Shown: positions 36,978 to 45,872 of the stretch, one piece after another
Position numbering within the stretch: position 1 is the first letter of the stretch
Layout: every line of letters starts with the position of its first letter
NCBI RefSeq assembly: GCF_022750545.1
Contig: NZ_PUIC01000001.1
Coordinates: 558,001 to 622,000, forward strand
Direction: 5' to 3'
Length of the DNA stretch: 64,000 bases
From: Caulobacter sp. CCUG 60055
Lineage (GTDB): Bacteria; Pseudomonadota; Alphaproteobacteria; Caulobacterales; Caulobacteraceae
Translations under genes and position numbers: made by a program
Notes under the pieces: generated by a model
What the model saw: the letters and a program-made list of their open reading frames with translations, nothing else
Databases searched by the model: none
Told to the model about the DNA's origin: nothing

Positions 36978-37712
36978 ATGATCGACTCCATGCGCCTGCT
37001 GCTGCTTCTCGGCATAGCGGGGTCCGCGGTGACCCTGCTGGGCAGCGGCGCGGCGTGGTGGCTCGACGAGGAGCGCCGTCTCAAGCGCCTGATGCGCCGG
37101 GCGCTGGGCGGCGAGCCCGACGCCGTGATCGTCGCGCGCGGCCGCAACGCCGCCGCCGGCTTCCGCCTCAAGCCCCAGCAGGCGGTGGTCATGTGGAACG
37201 GCGGGGCGGACGCCCTGCTCTATCAGCTGCGCGCCCTGCTGGGAGCCGAGCTGATCGTCGACGATCAGGTGGTGGCGCGGGTCTACAAGGGCGAGACCCG
37301 CCGCGCCCTCGAACAGATCGCCGGCGGCGCGCGCCAGGTGACGCTGCGCCTGATCTTCGACAATCCCCGCGACCCGGATTTCGAACTCGACCTGTGGCTG
37401 CCGTCCGACGCCAGCCGCCGCAACGCCGCCGGCCCCGGCCCGGCCATCCAGGAAGCCCGCCGCTGGCTGGCCCGCGCCGACGCCATCCTTCGCCGCGCCG
37501 CGCCGCCGAGGGTCGCCGCGCCCGCCCCGGCCGAGCCGCAGGAGGCGCCTCCCTCCGCCGCCGCCCCGCCGCCGCCATCGCCGGCCCCGACGCCCGCGCC
37601 GGCGCTGGTCCCGGCCCGGCCTCAGATGAGACCGCAGGCGAGGCCGCCCTGGGAGGACGCCCCCGAGGAAGAGGTCCTGGCCGACGACGGCGTCCAACGG
37701 CGCTTGCTCTAG
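36978..37712 (+). CDS. Hypothetical membrane-anchored protein
   Basis: A 244-residue protein not assigned to a named family. An N-terminal hydrophobic helix (LLLLLGIAGSAVTLLGSGAAWW) is followed by a basic stretch, EERRLKRLMRRALGG, then a compact alpha/beta region to about residue 160, containing EPDAVIVARGRNAAAGFRL, VVMWNGG and IFDNPRDPDFELDLWLPSD. The last 80 residues are Pro/Ala-rich and probably disordered. Codon use fits the neighbours. Starts at 36978 (MIDSMRLL) or 36990 are both possible. Function unknown. Confidence 0.7.
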   Translation: MIDSMRLLLLLGIAGSAVTLLGSGAAWWLDEERRLKRLMRRALGGEPDAVIVARGRNAAAGFRLKPQQAVVMWNGGADALLYQLRALLGAELIVDDQVVARVYKGETRRALEQIAGGARQVTLRLIFDNPRDPDFELDLWLPSDASRRNAAGPGPAIQEARRWLARADAILRRAAPPRVAAPAPAEPQEAPPSAAAPPPPSPAPTPAPALVPARPQMRPQARPPWEDAPEEEVLADDGVQRRLL

Positions 37713-37770
37713 CGGCCGGCCGGCGCCCATCCTCGCACTCGCGCGAAGCTCGCGCACCGGGAGGGATGAC

Positions 37771-38463
37771 ATGCTGAACCTGATCGCGGCGGCGGCTTTC
37801 TTCGTCCTGCTTCACCTGCTGGTCTCGGGCACGCGCCTGCGCGGGGCGCTGGTCGGCGCCATCGGCGAGGGGCCCTATATGGGCCTGTTCTCCCTGGCCT
37901 CGGTCGGCGGCCTGGCCTGGCTGATCGTGGCCTTCGCCGCCGCGCGGGGCGGCGCCGGCGACGTCGGCTGGTGGTCGGCCGCGCGGCCGACACGGCATCT
38001 GGCGGCGGCGATCCAGCTTGTCGCCTTCCTGTTCATCGTGCCCGGCCTGCTGACCAAGAACCCCGCCAGCGTCAAGCAAGAGGGCGCCCTGGACGATCCG
38101 GACGTCGCTCGCGGCATGCTGCGCGTCACCCGTCACCCCTTCCTGTGGGGCGTCGCCGTCTGGGCGGCCGGGCATCTCCTGGTCAACGGCCGGCTGGCCG
38201 ATCTCATCCTGTTCGGCTCGCTGCTGGCCCTGGCGCTGCTGGGGCCGCCCAGCATCGACGCCAAGCGGCGCGCCGCCCTCGGCGACCGCTACGCCGCCTT
38301 CGAGGCGATGACCTCGAACGTCCCGTTCGCCGCCATCGCGGCCGGCCGGCAGTCGTTCAAGATCGGCGAGATCGGCGCCTGGCGCATCCTGCTGGCGGTG
38401 CTGGTCTGGGCCGCCGTGCTGTGGGCCCACCCGCTGCTGTTCGGGGTCTCGCCGCTCGGCTGA
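37771..38463 (+). CDS. NnrU family membrane protein
   Basis: A 230-residue polytopic protein of the NnrU family, with about six hydrophobic segments and the family motif VTRHPFLWGVAVWAAGHLLVNG near residue 120. The N-terminal FFVLLHLLVSGTRLRGALVGAIGE is typical. NnrU was named from a nitric oxide reductase region, but most members lie outside denitrification loci, as here; it resembles isoprenylcysteine methyltransferase-like folds. GGGAGGG precedes the ATG. Confidence 0.85.
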   Translation: MLNLIAAAAFFVLLHLLVSGTRLRGALVGAIGEGPYMGLFSLASVGGLAWLIVAFAAARGGAGDVGWWSAARPTRHLAAAIQLVAFLFIVPGLLTKNPASVKQEGALDDPDVARGMLRVTRHPFLWGVAVWAAGHLLVNGRLADLILFGSLLALALLGPPSIDAKRRAALGDRYAAFEAMTSNVPFAAIAAGRQSFKIGEIGAWRILLAVLVWAAVLWAHPLLFGVSPLG

Positions 38464-38470
38464 GCGCCCT

Positions 38471-38971
38471 TCAGCCGGCCCCAGGCGCGTTCAGGGCCGC
38501 CTCGATGGCCCCGATCAGCTTGGGGTCGTCGGGCGTCACGCGCGGTCCGAAGCCGGCGACGGGGCGGCCGTCGCGGCCGATCAGGATCTTGTGGAAATTC
38601 CACTTGGGCGTCCCCGCCTCGCCCATGGCCGCCTTGGTCCAGCGATAGAAGGGATGGATCTTGCCGCCCTTCACGTGCGCCTTGGCGGTCAGCGGGAAGG
38701 TCACCCCGAAGCGCAGCTCGCAGAAGGCCTTGATCTCGCTCTCGCCGCCCGGCTCCTGCCACAGGAAGTCGTTGGCCGGCACGCCGATGACCACCAGCCC
38801 CCGGCCGGAATAGGTCTCGTACAGGCTCTCCAGTCCCTTGTACTGGGGCGTGAAGCCGCATTTGGAGGCGGTGTTGACCACCAGCATCACCTTGCCGCCG
38901 AACCCCGACAGGGGCAGCGGCAAACCTTCGATGCTGGTGAAGTCGAAGTCGTAGGCCGTTCCGTCGCTCAT
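38471..38971 (-). CDS. Glutathione peroxidase family protein
   Basis: A 166-residue thioredoxin-fold peroxidase. The peroxidatic residue is Cys38 in NTASKCGFTPQYKGLE (Cys form, not selenocysteine); the tetrad partners Gln (LWQEPGG) and Trp (WNFHKILI) are present. No signal peptide, so likely cytoplasmic. Such bacterial Gpx proteins commonly use thioredoxin rather than glutathione. ATG at 38971; longer readings are shadows of the neighbouring oxidoreductase. Converges with NnrU 7 bases away. Confidence 0.92.
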   Translation of the reverse strand: MSDGTAYDFDFTSIEGLPLPLSGFGGKVMLVVNTASKCGFTPQYKGLESLYETYSGRGLVVIGVPANDFLWQEPGGESEIKAFCELRFGVTFPLTAKAHVKGGKIHPFYRWTKAAMGEAGTPKWNFHKILIGRDGRPVAGFGPRVTPDDPKLIGAIEAALNAPGAG

Positions 38972-39024
38972 CGCCGCCTCCGGGGTTTTCGCGAAGGCCA
39001 GCTTAGCGCGACGGCGCAGGTCCG

Positions 39025-39942
39025 CTAGAGCCCGGTGGCGTGCTCGACGGCCAGGGCCAGGTCGAGCGCCCGGGCGGCCTCCTCGCCGGTCACCGCCGGG
39101 CGGGCCGCCTCGCCGCGCACGGCGGCCAGGAAGGCGGCTACGCTGGCCCCCAGCGGGTCCTTGCCCGTCGCGCTCTTGGCGAAATCGGCGTCGAGCGCAA
39201 AGCCGGTGGTGTTGCGGAAGGTCCGGCTGAGGAAGTCGACCTCGACCTCGCCCGAAGGATAGACCAGCCGCATCGCCCGCCTGCGCTCGTCGGCGATGCG
39301 CGAGGTGTCGAACACCGCCGTCATGCCGTCGGCGAACAGGACCTCGGCCCGGACCTCGTCGGCGAACGGGCCGTGGGTGATCCGGCCCTCGGCCTCGACC
39401 GTCAGCGGCTCGCCGCCGGCCAGTTGCAGGGCCAGGTCGATGTCGTGGATCATCAGGTCCAGCACGCAGGTGACGTCGGTGGCGCGCGGGCTCCACGGCC
39501 CGCGTCGCGCCGCCTCCAGGCGCAGCGGCCGTTCCGGCGCGTCGAACAGGCCCATGGCCTTGAAGACGATGCGCTCCTGGTGGCCGCAGGCCAGGACCAC
39601 GCCCGAGGCGGCGGCCGCCGTCACCAGGGCGTCGGCCTTGTCCATCGCGGTCGCCAGCGGCTTTTCGACATAGACGTGCCGCCCGGCGCGCAACGCCGCC
39701 AGGGCGACCTCGGCGTGGGTGTGGGCGGGCGAAGCGACAGTGACCACGTCGACCGCGGCCAGGAAGGCGTCGAGGTCGGTGAAGGTCTCGGCGTCGAGCG
39801 GCCCGCCAAGCGCCTCGCTGCGCTCGACGTGCGGGTCGAAGACGGCGGTCAGGGTCACGCCGGGCAGCGCCGCGTATTTGTTGGCGTGGTAGCCGCCGAA
39901 AATTCCGGCGCCGACCACGCCGGCCTTCAAAACGTCGCTCAT
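39025..39942 (-). CDS. Gfo/Idh/MocA family oxidoreductase
   Basis: A 305-residue NAD(P)-dependent oxidoreductase. Rossmann motif GVVGAGIFGGYHANKYA near residue 9, the VTVASPAHTHAEVALAALRAGRHVYVEKPLA segment with the conserved EKP, and LDLMIHDIDLALQLAGGEP with the catalytic-type HD. Substrates in this family are usually sugars or sugar derivatives; nothing local indicates which. It starts 53 bases after (downstream order: before) the peroxidase gene and may be co-transcribed with it. Confidence 0.88.
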   Translation of the reverse strand: MSDVLKAGVVGAGIFGGYHANKYAALPGVTLTAVFDPHVERSEALGGPLDAETFTDLDAFLAAVDVVTVASPAHTHAEVALAALRAGRHVYVEKPLATAMDKADALVTAAAASGVVLACGHQERIVFKAMGLFDAPERPLRLEAARRGPWSPRATDVTCVLDLMIHDIDLALQLAGGEPLTVEAEGRITHGPFADEVRAEVLFADGMTAVFDTSRIADERRRAMRLVYPSGEVEVDFLSRTFRNTTGFALDADFAKSATGKDPLGASVAAFLAAVRGEAARPAVTGEEAARALDLALAVEHATGL

Positions 39943-40080
39943 CAGCGCCTATCCTGCTGCACGCACCTGCAAGGCGGCCTAGCGCGGTTCGTCCCCAAGG
40001 GAAAGCCGGGTCGCCGGGGCGGCCGGCGCGAGATCGCCCCTTGGCGCGCGCGCCGGAAGAGCGTTAAACATCCGTTTGAA

Positions 40081-40101
40081 CCGTATCGGGCCATGATACG
40101 G
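40081..40101. promoter_or_regulatory. Inverted repeat upstream of the MDR oxidoreductase
   Basis: CCGTATC (40081-40087) and GATACGG (40095-40101) are perfect arms with a 7-base spacer, ending 20 bases before the ATG. Size and position fit a repressor operator; the regulator is not in view. Confidence 0.5.
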
Positions 40102-40121
40102 ACAATTCGAGGGAAGCGCCC

Positions 40122-41129
40122 ATGAGCACCACCGTCTCGCGTGAAATCCGCCTGAAGTCGCGGCCGGTCGGCACGCCGACCGCCGCCGCCTTCGACCTGG
40201 CCTCGGTCGAGGTGCCCGCGCCCGGCCCCGGCGAGGTCCAGGTGCGCAATCTGTGGATGTCGGTCGACCCCTACATGCGCGGCCGCATGTACGACCGGCC
40301 GAGCTACGTGCCGCCGTTCCAGATCGGCGAGGCGCTGCAGGGCGGCGCCATCGGCGAGGTGACGGCCTCCAACGACCCGGCGCTCAAGCCCGGCGACATC
40401 GTCTCGACCATGTTCGGCTGGCGCGAGGTCTTCAACGCCCCCGCCGCCGCATTGCAGAAGATCGACACCCACGGCCTGCCGCCCCAGGCCTTCCTCGGGG
40501 TCGCCGGCATGCCAGGCCTGACCGCCTATGTCGGCCTGCTGAAGATCGCGGCCCTCAAGCCCGGCGACGTGGTGTTCGTCTCCGCCGCCGCCGGGGCCGT
40601 GGGCTCGGTGGTCTGCCAGATCGCCAAGATCAAGGGCTGCACCGTCATCGGCTCGGCCGGCGGCGACGACAAGGCCGCCTTCCTGCGCGAGATCGGCGTC
40701 GACCACGTCATCGACTACAAGAAGACCCCCGACCTGACCAAGGCGCTGGCCGAAGCCGCGCCGCGCGGCATCGACGTCTATTTCGAGAACGTCGGCGGCG
40801 CCCACCTGGAGGCGGCCCTCAACGCCGCCCGCCCGTTCGCCCGCTTCGCCCTTTGCGGCATGATCTCGCAGTATAACGAGACCGGCGAGGCCAAGGGGCC
40901 GGGCAACATCATCCTGGCCGTCGGCAAGAGCCTGCGCCTGGAAGGCTTCATCGTCTCGAACCACTTCGACATGATGCCCGCCTTCGTGAAGGACATGTCG
41001 GGCTGGATCGCCGAGGGCAAGGTGAAGTGGCGCGAGACGGTGGACGTCGGCGTCGAAAACGCCCCCGCCGCCTTCATCAAGTTGTTCAACGGCGAAAATC
41101 TGGGCAAGATGCTGGTCAAGCTGGCCTAG
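40122..41129 (+). CDS. NADP-dependent MDR oxidoreductase (CurA/prostaglandin reductase-like)
   Basis: A 335-residue zinc-free medium-chain reductase that reduces C=C bonds of alpha,beta-unsaturated carbonyls. Family marks: WMSVDPYMRGRMYDRPSYVPPFQIGE near residue 45, VAGMPGLTAYVGLLKIAALKPGDVVFVSAAAGAVGSVVCQIAKIKGC with the cofactor glycine motif, YFENVGGAHLEAAL and the closing GENLGKMLVKL. Length is typical. Preceded by an operator-like dyad and followed by a strong hairpin, so probably a single-gene unit. Confidence 0.92.
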   Translation: MSTTVSREIRLKSRPVGTPTAAAFDLASVEVPAPGPGEVQVRNLWMSVDPYMRGRMYDRPSYVPPFQIGEALQGGAIGEVTASNDPALKPGDIVSTMFGWREVFNAPAAALQKIDTHGLPPQAFLGVAGMPGLTAYVGLLKIAALKPGDVVFVSAAAGAVGSVVCQIAKIKGCTVIGSAGGDDKAAFLREIGVDHVIDYKKTPDLTKALAEAAPRGIDVYFENVGGAHLEAALNAARPFARFALCGMISQYNETGEAKGPGNIILAVGKSLRLEGFIVSNHFDMMPAFVKDMSGWIAEGKVKWRETVDVGVENAPAAFIKLFNGENLGKMLVKLA

Positions 41130-41138
41130 CCTGGGCGT

Positions 41139-41168
41139 AGACCGGCCGCGTCGCGGCCGGTCTTAATT
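41139..41168 (+). terminator. Terminator of the MDR oxidoreductase gene
   Basis: Arms AGACCGGCCGC and GCGGCCGGTCT form a perfect 11-bp stem with a 3-base loop, followed by TAATT. It starts 10 bases after the stop codon. Confidence 0.7.
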
Positions 41169-41281
41169 CCCGCCAAGCCGGCGTTTCGCCCGGAAATCGG
41201 GCGTCGAGCGCCCGTTCGGGACGCATGAAATCCCTCCCCTCGAAATTTTTCTTCGGAAAATTTGCTGCGGCGCCGTGACGG

Positions 41282-41310
41282 ATCACAAGTCTGTGATATG
41301 AAGTCATCAC
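41282..41310. promoter_or_regulatory. Overlapping operator-like dyads upstream of opgH
   Basis: ATCACA-AGTC-TGTGAT (41282-41297) is a perfect 6-bp dyad, and its right half pairs again with a further site, GTGAT-N8-ATCAC (41293-41310). Three regularly spaced half-sites suggest cooperative binding by a dimeric regulator. The protein is unknown. Confidence 0.5.
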
Positions 41311-41433
41311 GGAAGCGTGAGTCCCTGGTCGATCAGGGAACGCGAGCAGCTTTGGCGTCAAGGCGAGGAGCCGGATGGTGGTCCTTAAGCGGTCGCGAAC
41401 GGGTCGGATCGGCCAAGAGGGAATGATCGGGCG

Positions 41434-43428
41434 ATGAGGTTCGCCGCAGAAGATCGCTGGGCCAGCGCGACTGTGCTGGAGCAGTACGATCCGCAAGTCC
41501 GCTATGGCCGCGGCCGCGTCGCCGACCTGCCCGCCGAGACCGCTCTCGACATGCCGGTGCAGTCGATGGCGCGCGACGTCGAGGCCGGCGCCAAGCCGAA
41601 ATCCACGCCTTCGGACATCGTCCGTCGCCGCGCCCTGCTGTTCGGCTTCGCCGCGCTGCTGCTGGCGCTGGCTTACGCCATCGCCTTCAAGGCGGTCAGC
41701 CGCGAAGGCATCAGCCCGCTGGAATGGGTCGGGCTGGCGCTGATCGGGCCGCCCTACGCCGTGCTCGCCTGCTGGTTCTGCAGCTCGATCGCCGGTCTCG
41801 GCGTGCTGATCAAGGGCGGCGGCGATCCGCTGCGCATCAACGCTGCAGCCTGGCCGGCCCGTCCGGCCACGCGCACCGCCATCCTGATGCCCGTCTACAA
41901 CGAGGACCCCGAGGCGGTGCTCGCCCGCCTGTGGGCCATGGACGCCTCGCTGGCCGAGTACGGGGCCAATCCGCAGTTCGACATCTTCATCCTCAGCGAC
42001 ACGACCGACATGGCCGTGGCCAAGGAGGAGTACGCCGCGTTCGAGCGCCTGCGCGCCAACGCCGCCTCGGCGGTGTACTACCGCCGCCGCGAAGCCAATG
42101 TCGGCCGCAAGGCCGGCAACATCGCCGACTGGGTCCGCCGCTTCGGCGGCGCCTACGAGCAGATGTTGATGCTCGACGCCGACAGCCTGATGAGCGGCGA
42201 GACCATCCTGCGCCTGGTCTCGGCCATGGAGCGCCACCCGAGCGCCGGCCTGATCCAGACCCTGCCGCTGGTCATCAACGGCGAGACCCTGTTCGCCCGC
42301 TGCCTGCAGTTCGGCTCGCGCCTCTACAGCCGCGTCGCCTGGGCCGGCCTGTCCTGGTGGTCGGGCGCCGAAAGCAGCTATTGGGGCCATAACGCCATCA
42401 TCCGCGTGCAGGCGTTCGCCGACTGCTGCGGCCTGCCCGACCTCAAGGGGCCCCGCCCCTTCGGCGGCAAGGTGATGAGCCACGACGCCCTGGAATCGGC
42501 GCTGATCCGCCGGGGCGGCTGGGGCGTGCACCTGGCCCCGTTCATGGAGGGCTCCTACGAGGAGGCCCCGCCCACCCTGCCCGACTTCGCCGCGCGCGAC
42601 CGGCGCTGGGCGCAGGGCAACATCCAGCACATCCCGCTGCTGGGCGCCGGCGGCCTGCACTGGATGAGCCGCCTGCACCTGTCGCTGGGGATCATGACCT
42701 ACCTGCTGTCGCCGCTGTGGGCGCTGTCGCTGGTGGTCGGCGTCGCCGCGCGCGTGCTGATGTCCGAGAAGTTCCTGACCGTCGACCTGATCAAGCACCA
42801 TCACATCGACTGGTCGCAGGCCGGCGTGCTGCTGGCGGCCATCGGCCTGACCGCGACCATGCTGTTCGGGCCCAAGCTGATGGGCGCGGCGGTGGTGCTG
42901 TTCAACGCCAAGGAGCGCAAGGCGTTCGGCGGCGCCGGCGCCATCCTGGGCGGCGTGCTGGTCGAGACCCTGCTGTCCGCCCTGGTCGCCCCCATCGTGA
43001 TGATGACCCAGACCCGCGCCCTGATCGAGATCATGACCGGCCAGGACTCCGGCTGGAAGCGTCAGCGGCGCGAATGCGACCGCCTGCCGCTGGTCGAGGT
43101 GTGGGCGCATATGGGCTGGATCAGCTTCGTCGGCCTCGCCGCCTATGTCGGGCTGTCCTACTATCCGGACCTGGTGTTCTGGATGGCCCCGATCCTGTTG
43201 GGCCTCGCCTGCGCTTCGCTGCTGATCTACGTCACCGCCCGCGCCGACTGGGGCCTCAAGGCCCGGCGCGAAGGCCTGTTCCTCACGCCCGAGGAGCTTC
43301 AGGCGCCCCCGATCGTCCGCAAGGCCCAGGCCGGCCTGCCGGCGATGCCGGAGACGCCGCCGGCCGCGCCGATCTGGACCCAGCAGGTCGAACTCGAGCT
43401 GCGCAGCGCCCGCGTCGCCTCGCGCTGA
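41434..43428 (+). CDS. opgH: Glucan biosynthesis glucosyltransferase OpgH/MdoH
   Basis: A 664-residue inner-membrane GT2 glycosyltransferase that makes osmoregulated periplasmic glucan from UDP-glucose. Catalytic motifs: ILMPVYNEDPE, LMLDADSLMSG (DxD), SHDALESALIRRGGW and the RDRRWAQGNIQH segment (QxxRW equivalent). Two N-terminal helices precede the catalytic domain and about six follow. It is shorter than E. coli MdoH (847), mostly from a reduced N-terminal region, as in alphaproteobacteria. No opgG/mdoG is adjacent. Relatives in Caulobacter are reported to be important for envelope integrity and shape. Confidence 0.93.
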   Translation: MRFAAEDRWASATVLEQYDPQVRYGRGRVADLPAETALDMPVQSMARDVEAGAKPKSTPSDIVRRRALLFGFAALLLALAYAIAFKAVSREGISPLEWVGLALIGPPYAVLACWFCSSIAGLGVLIKGGGDPLRINAAAWPARPATRTAILMPVYNEDPEAVLARLWAMDASLAEYGANPQFDIFILSDTTDMAVAKEEYAAFERLRANAASAVYYRRREANVGRKAGNIADWVRRFGGAYEQMLMLDADSLMSGETILRLVSAMERHPSAGLIQTLPLVINGETLFARCLQFGSRLYSRVAWAGLSWWSGAESSYWGHNAIIRVQAFADCCGLPDLKGPRPFGGKVMSHDALESALIRRGGWGVHLAPFMEGSYEEAPPTLPDFAARDRRWAQGNIQHIPLLGAGGLHWMSRLHLSLGIMTYLLSPLWALSLVVGVAARVLMSEKFLTVDLIKHHHIDWSQAGVLLAAIGLTATMLFGPKLMGAAVVLFNAKERKAFGGAGAILGGVLVETLLSALVAPIVMMTQTRALIEIMTGQDSGWKRQRRECDRLPLVEVWAHMGWISFVGLAAYVGLSYYPDLVFWMAPILLGLACASLLIYVTARADWGLKARREGLFLTPEELQAPPIVRKAQAGLPAMPETPPAAPIWTQQVELELRSARVASR

Positions 43429-43531
43429 AACCGGGCCGGCCGCCCCGTCCCGGGCGGCCCGGCGCGATTTCGGCGGCGGCGCGATTGGCCCGTCCCGTCT
43501 CAGGCGCTAAAAGCCCGGAAGGTCTCGCCAA

Positions 43532-44461
43532 GTGGGTATTCCGGTGTCGCGTCTGTTCAACGCCTATGTCATCGCCGACTGGAGCGCGGCGGCCAAGCCG
43601 CGCACGGGCAAGGATTCCGTCTGGATCGGCGTGGTCAAGCGCGACGTCCGCTTCAAGCTGGCGTTCGAGGCGCACAATCCCGCCACCCGCGTCGAGGCGG
43701 AAAAGCTGCTGCGCGACCTGCTGGCCGATTTCCAGCGACGCGGCGAGCGCGCCCTGATCGGCTTCGACTTCGCGCTGGGCTATCCGGCCGGCACCGCCTC
43801 GGCGCTCAAGCTGGCGCGGCCCGACTGGTCCGGCCTTTGGGATTTCCTGGCCGCCAACGTGGTCGACAAGGCCGGCAACGTGAACAACCGCTTCGCCGTC
43901 GCGGCCAAGATGAACCGGCTGATGACCGACGCGCCCTCGCCGTTCTGGGGGTGCCCCGCCAACGACGCCCAGCGTTGGCTGACCACCACCAAGCCGGCCG
44001 AGCACGGCGCGCATCTGCCGCCGCAGCAGCGGCGCGCCGAGGCGGCCGCCCAGGACCGCAACGGCAAGGCCGCCGCCAAGACGGTCTGGCAGGTGTTCGG
44101 CAACGGCACCGTCGGCAGCCAGGCCATCGTCGGCATGCCGGCCGTCAAGCGGCTGGTCGCCGACCTGGGCGACAAGGCGGCGGTCTGGCCGTTCACCACC
44201 GGATGGCGGGCCCTGACGCCGGCCGACCTCGCCGCGTCGTCGGCGGTGATCGCCGAGATCAGCCCCGCCCTGGCCAAGGCCGCGCCGGAGCCGGGCGAGA
44301 TCGCCGATCGCGCCCAGGTGCGCGCCGTGGCCTACCACCTCGCCAAGCTGGACGAGGCCGGCAAGCTGGGGGCCTTGTTCGCCCCCTCGCCGGCCCAGGC
44401 CGCCGACGCCGAACTGGTCGGCGTGGTCGAGCGCGAGGAGGGCTGGATACTCGGCGTCTGA
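43532..44461 (+). CDS. Conserved protein of unknown function
   Basis: A 309-residue, probably cytoplasmic protein. I do not recognise a biochemically defined family. Notable segments are YVIADWSAAAKPRTGKDSVWIGVV near the N-terminus (RNase H-like fold reminiscent of DUF429-type proteins), ALIGFDFALGYPAG near residue 75 with a conserved Asp, and WPFTTGWRAL near residue 215. Relatives are sometimes labelled cobalamin or molybdopterin related, without support here. GTG at 43532 is the start, with GGAAGG upstream. It is followed by a converging MATE transporter 10 bases away. Confidence 0.7.
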   Translation: MGIPVSRLFNAYVIADWSAAAKPRTGKDSVWIGVVKRDVRFKLAFEAHNPATRVEAEKLLRDLLADFQRRGERALIGFDFALGYPAGTASALKLARPDWSGLWDFLAANVVDKAGNVNNRFAVAAKMNRLMTDAPSPFWGCPANDAQRWLTTTKPAEHGAHLPPQQRRAEAAAQDRNGKAAAKTVWQVFGNGTVGSQAIVGMPAVKRLVADLGDKAAVWPFTTGWRALTPADLAASSAVIAEISPALAKAAPEPGEIADRAQVRAVAYHLAKLDEAGKLGALFAPSPAQAADAELVGVVEREEGWILGV

Positions 44462-44471
44462 CCGCCCGGCC

Positions 44472-45872
44472 TCAGAGGCTCCTCGCCAGCATGGCGAAGC
44501 GGCCGAGCAGCAGGCCGGCCGACATCAGGCTGGCGACGATCACGCCCCAGACGATGCCGTCCAGGCTCATGCCCATCGGATGGGCCAGCCACCAGCCAAG
44601 CGGCCCCATGACCACGGCGTAGCTCAGCACATGGGTCGCCGTCGGCACCCAGATGTCGCCGCGCGCGCGCAGGGCCTGGGCCACCACCACCTGCACCCCG
44701 TCGGCGACGAAGAACAGGCAGCACAGCACCAGGGCGGCGGCCGTCATGGCGATGACCGCCGGATCGGTGGTGTAGACCCGGGCGATCAGCGGCGCGGTCG
44801 GCCAGACAATCAAGGCCACCACCAGGCCGACCACGGCGGCCACGCCGAAGCCCAGCACCCCGCCCCTGACCACGCCGCCGCGGTCGCGCGCGCCATAGGC
44901 CCGCCCGACCAGGACCGCCGTGGCGGTGGCGAGGCCGAGCGGCGCCATGAAGATCACGGCCGCGACGTTGAGCACGATGGCCCAGCCGGCCACGGCCAGT
45001 TCGCCCAGCCAGCCGGCGACGATGTTCATGCCGGCGAAGGCGCCCGCCTCGACGAAATAGGACGCGCCCGCGCCGTAACCGACCTTGCGCTGGGCCACCG
45101 CGTCGGCCTTGTCATTGACCGGCTTGCGGAACACCCCGAGGGCCCGCGCCTCCGGCATGCGGGCGATGTAGGCCAGGATCCAGATCATCAGCACCAGCCG
45201 CGCGCCGAAGGTGGCCCAGGCCGCGCCGACCGCGCCCATGGCAGGCAGGCCGAACACGCCGGGCACCAGCAGCAGATTGAGGACGAGGTTGGCGGCGTTG
45301 GCGCCCCACATGGCCCACATGCCCGGCTGCGGCTTGGACAGCGCCTCGAGGTAGAAGGTCGCGGCCACCGAGACGAGATAGGTCGGCAGCGACCAGGCGA
45401 AGACGCGCAGGGCGTGGGTGGCGCCGTCGGCAAGGTCCTTCTCCAGGCCCAGGGCGTGCAGGAACAGCGGTCCGAGGAAGAAGATGGCCAGGGCCGAGAC
45501 CATGCCGATCCAGAAGGCGTAGACCAGCCCGCGCCGCAGCACGGCGCCGGTGTCGGCGCGCCGCCCCTCGCCGATATAGCGCGCCGTCATCACCTGCACG
45601 CCGATCAGCAGGCCGACGGCCATGGTCAGCACCACCGAGGTCGGCGCCCAGCCAAGGGCGTGGTAGCTGAGCTGCACCGCCGAGAACCGGCCGACGACGA
45701 TGGCGTCGGTCAGGCCCATGGTCATGATGCCCAGGCGGGCGAGGACCACCGGCCCGGCCAGCCGGAGAAGTTCGCCGAGGTCGTTACGGATCGGATCGTT
45801 CTGAGGGTTACGCCGGAAAGCAAACAGGCCCCGCCCCGTGCGGGGGGTCGCTGCGGCGGCATCGCGCGCCAT
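44472..45872 (-). CDS. MATE family efflux transporter
   Basis: A 466-residue, twelve-helix multidrug/toxin extrusion transporter using Na+ or H+ gradients. Motifs: LAGPVVLARLGIMTMGLTDAIVVGR in helix 1, GLLIGVQVMTARYIGEGR, PQPGMWAMWGANAANLVLNLLLV in the middle, and LGLATATAVLVGRAYGARDR opening the second half. ATG at 45872 (MARDAAAATP) starts the homology. Monocistronic by context; substrate unknown. Confidence 0.9.
   Translation of the reverse strand: MARDAAAATPRTGRGLFAFRRNPQNDPIRNDLGELLRLAGPVVLARLGIMTMGLTDAIVVGRFSAVQLSYHALGWAPTSVVLTMAVGLLIGVQVMTARYIGEGRRADTGAVLRRGLVYAFWIGMVSALAIFFLGPLFLHALGLEKDLADGATHALRVFAWSLPTYLVSVAATFYLEALSKPQPGMWAMWGANAANLVLNLLLVPGVFGLPAMGAVGAAWATFGARLVLMIWILAYIARMPEARALGVFRKPVNDKADAVAQRKVGYGAGASYFVEAGAFAGMNIVAGWLGELAVAGWAIVLNVAAVIFMAPLGLATATAVLVGRAYGARDRGGVVRGGVLGFGVAAVVGLVVALIVWPTAPLIARVYTTDPAVIAMTAAALVLCCLFFVADGVQVVVAQALRARGDIWVPTATHVLSYAVVMGPLGWWLAHPMGMSLDGIVWGVIVASLMSAGLLLGRFAMLARSL

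Larger units (their letters stand above)
41130..41433. other. Intergenic region before opgH
   Basis: 304 bases without a supported gene. In order it holds the terminator of the MDR gene (41139-41168), an A/T-rich inverted repeat AAATTTT-N7-AAAATTT (41243-41263), and a group of ATCAC/GTGAT half-sites at 41282-41310. The opgH promoter presumably lies in this part or just after. Confidence 0.6.

Noticed and set aside
43430-43475. GC-rich imperfect hairpin after opgH
   Set aside because: Arms need an internal bulge and there is no T tract, so I could not support a terminator call.
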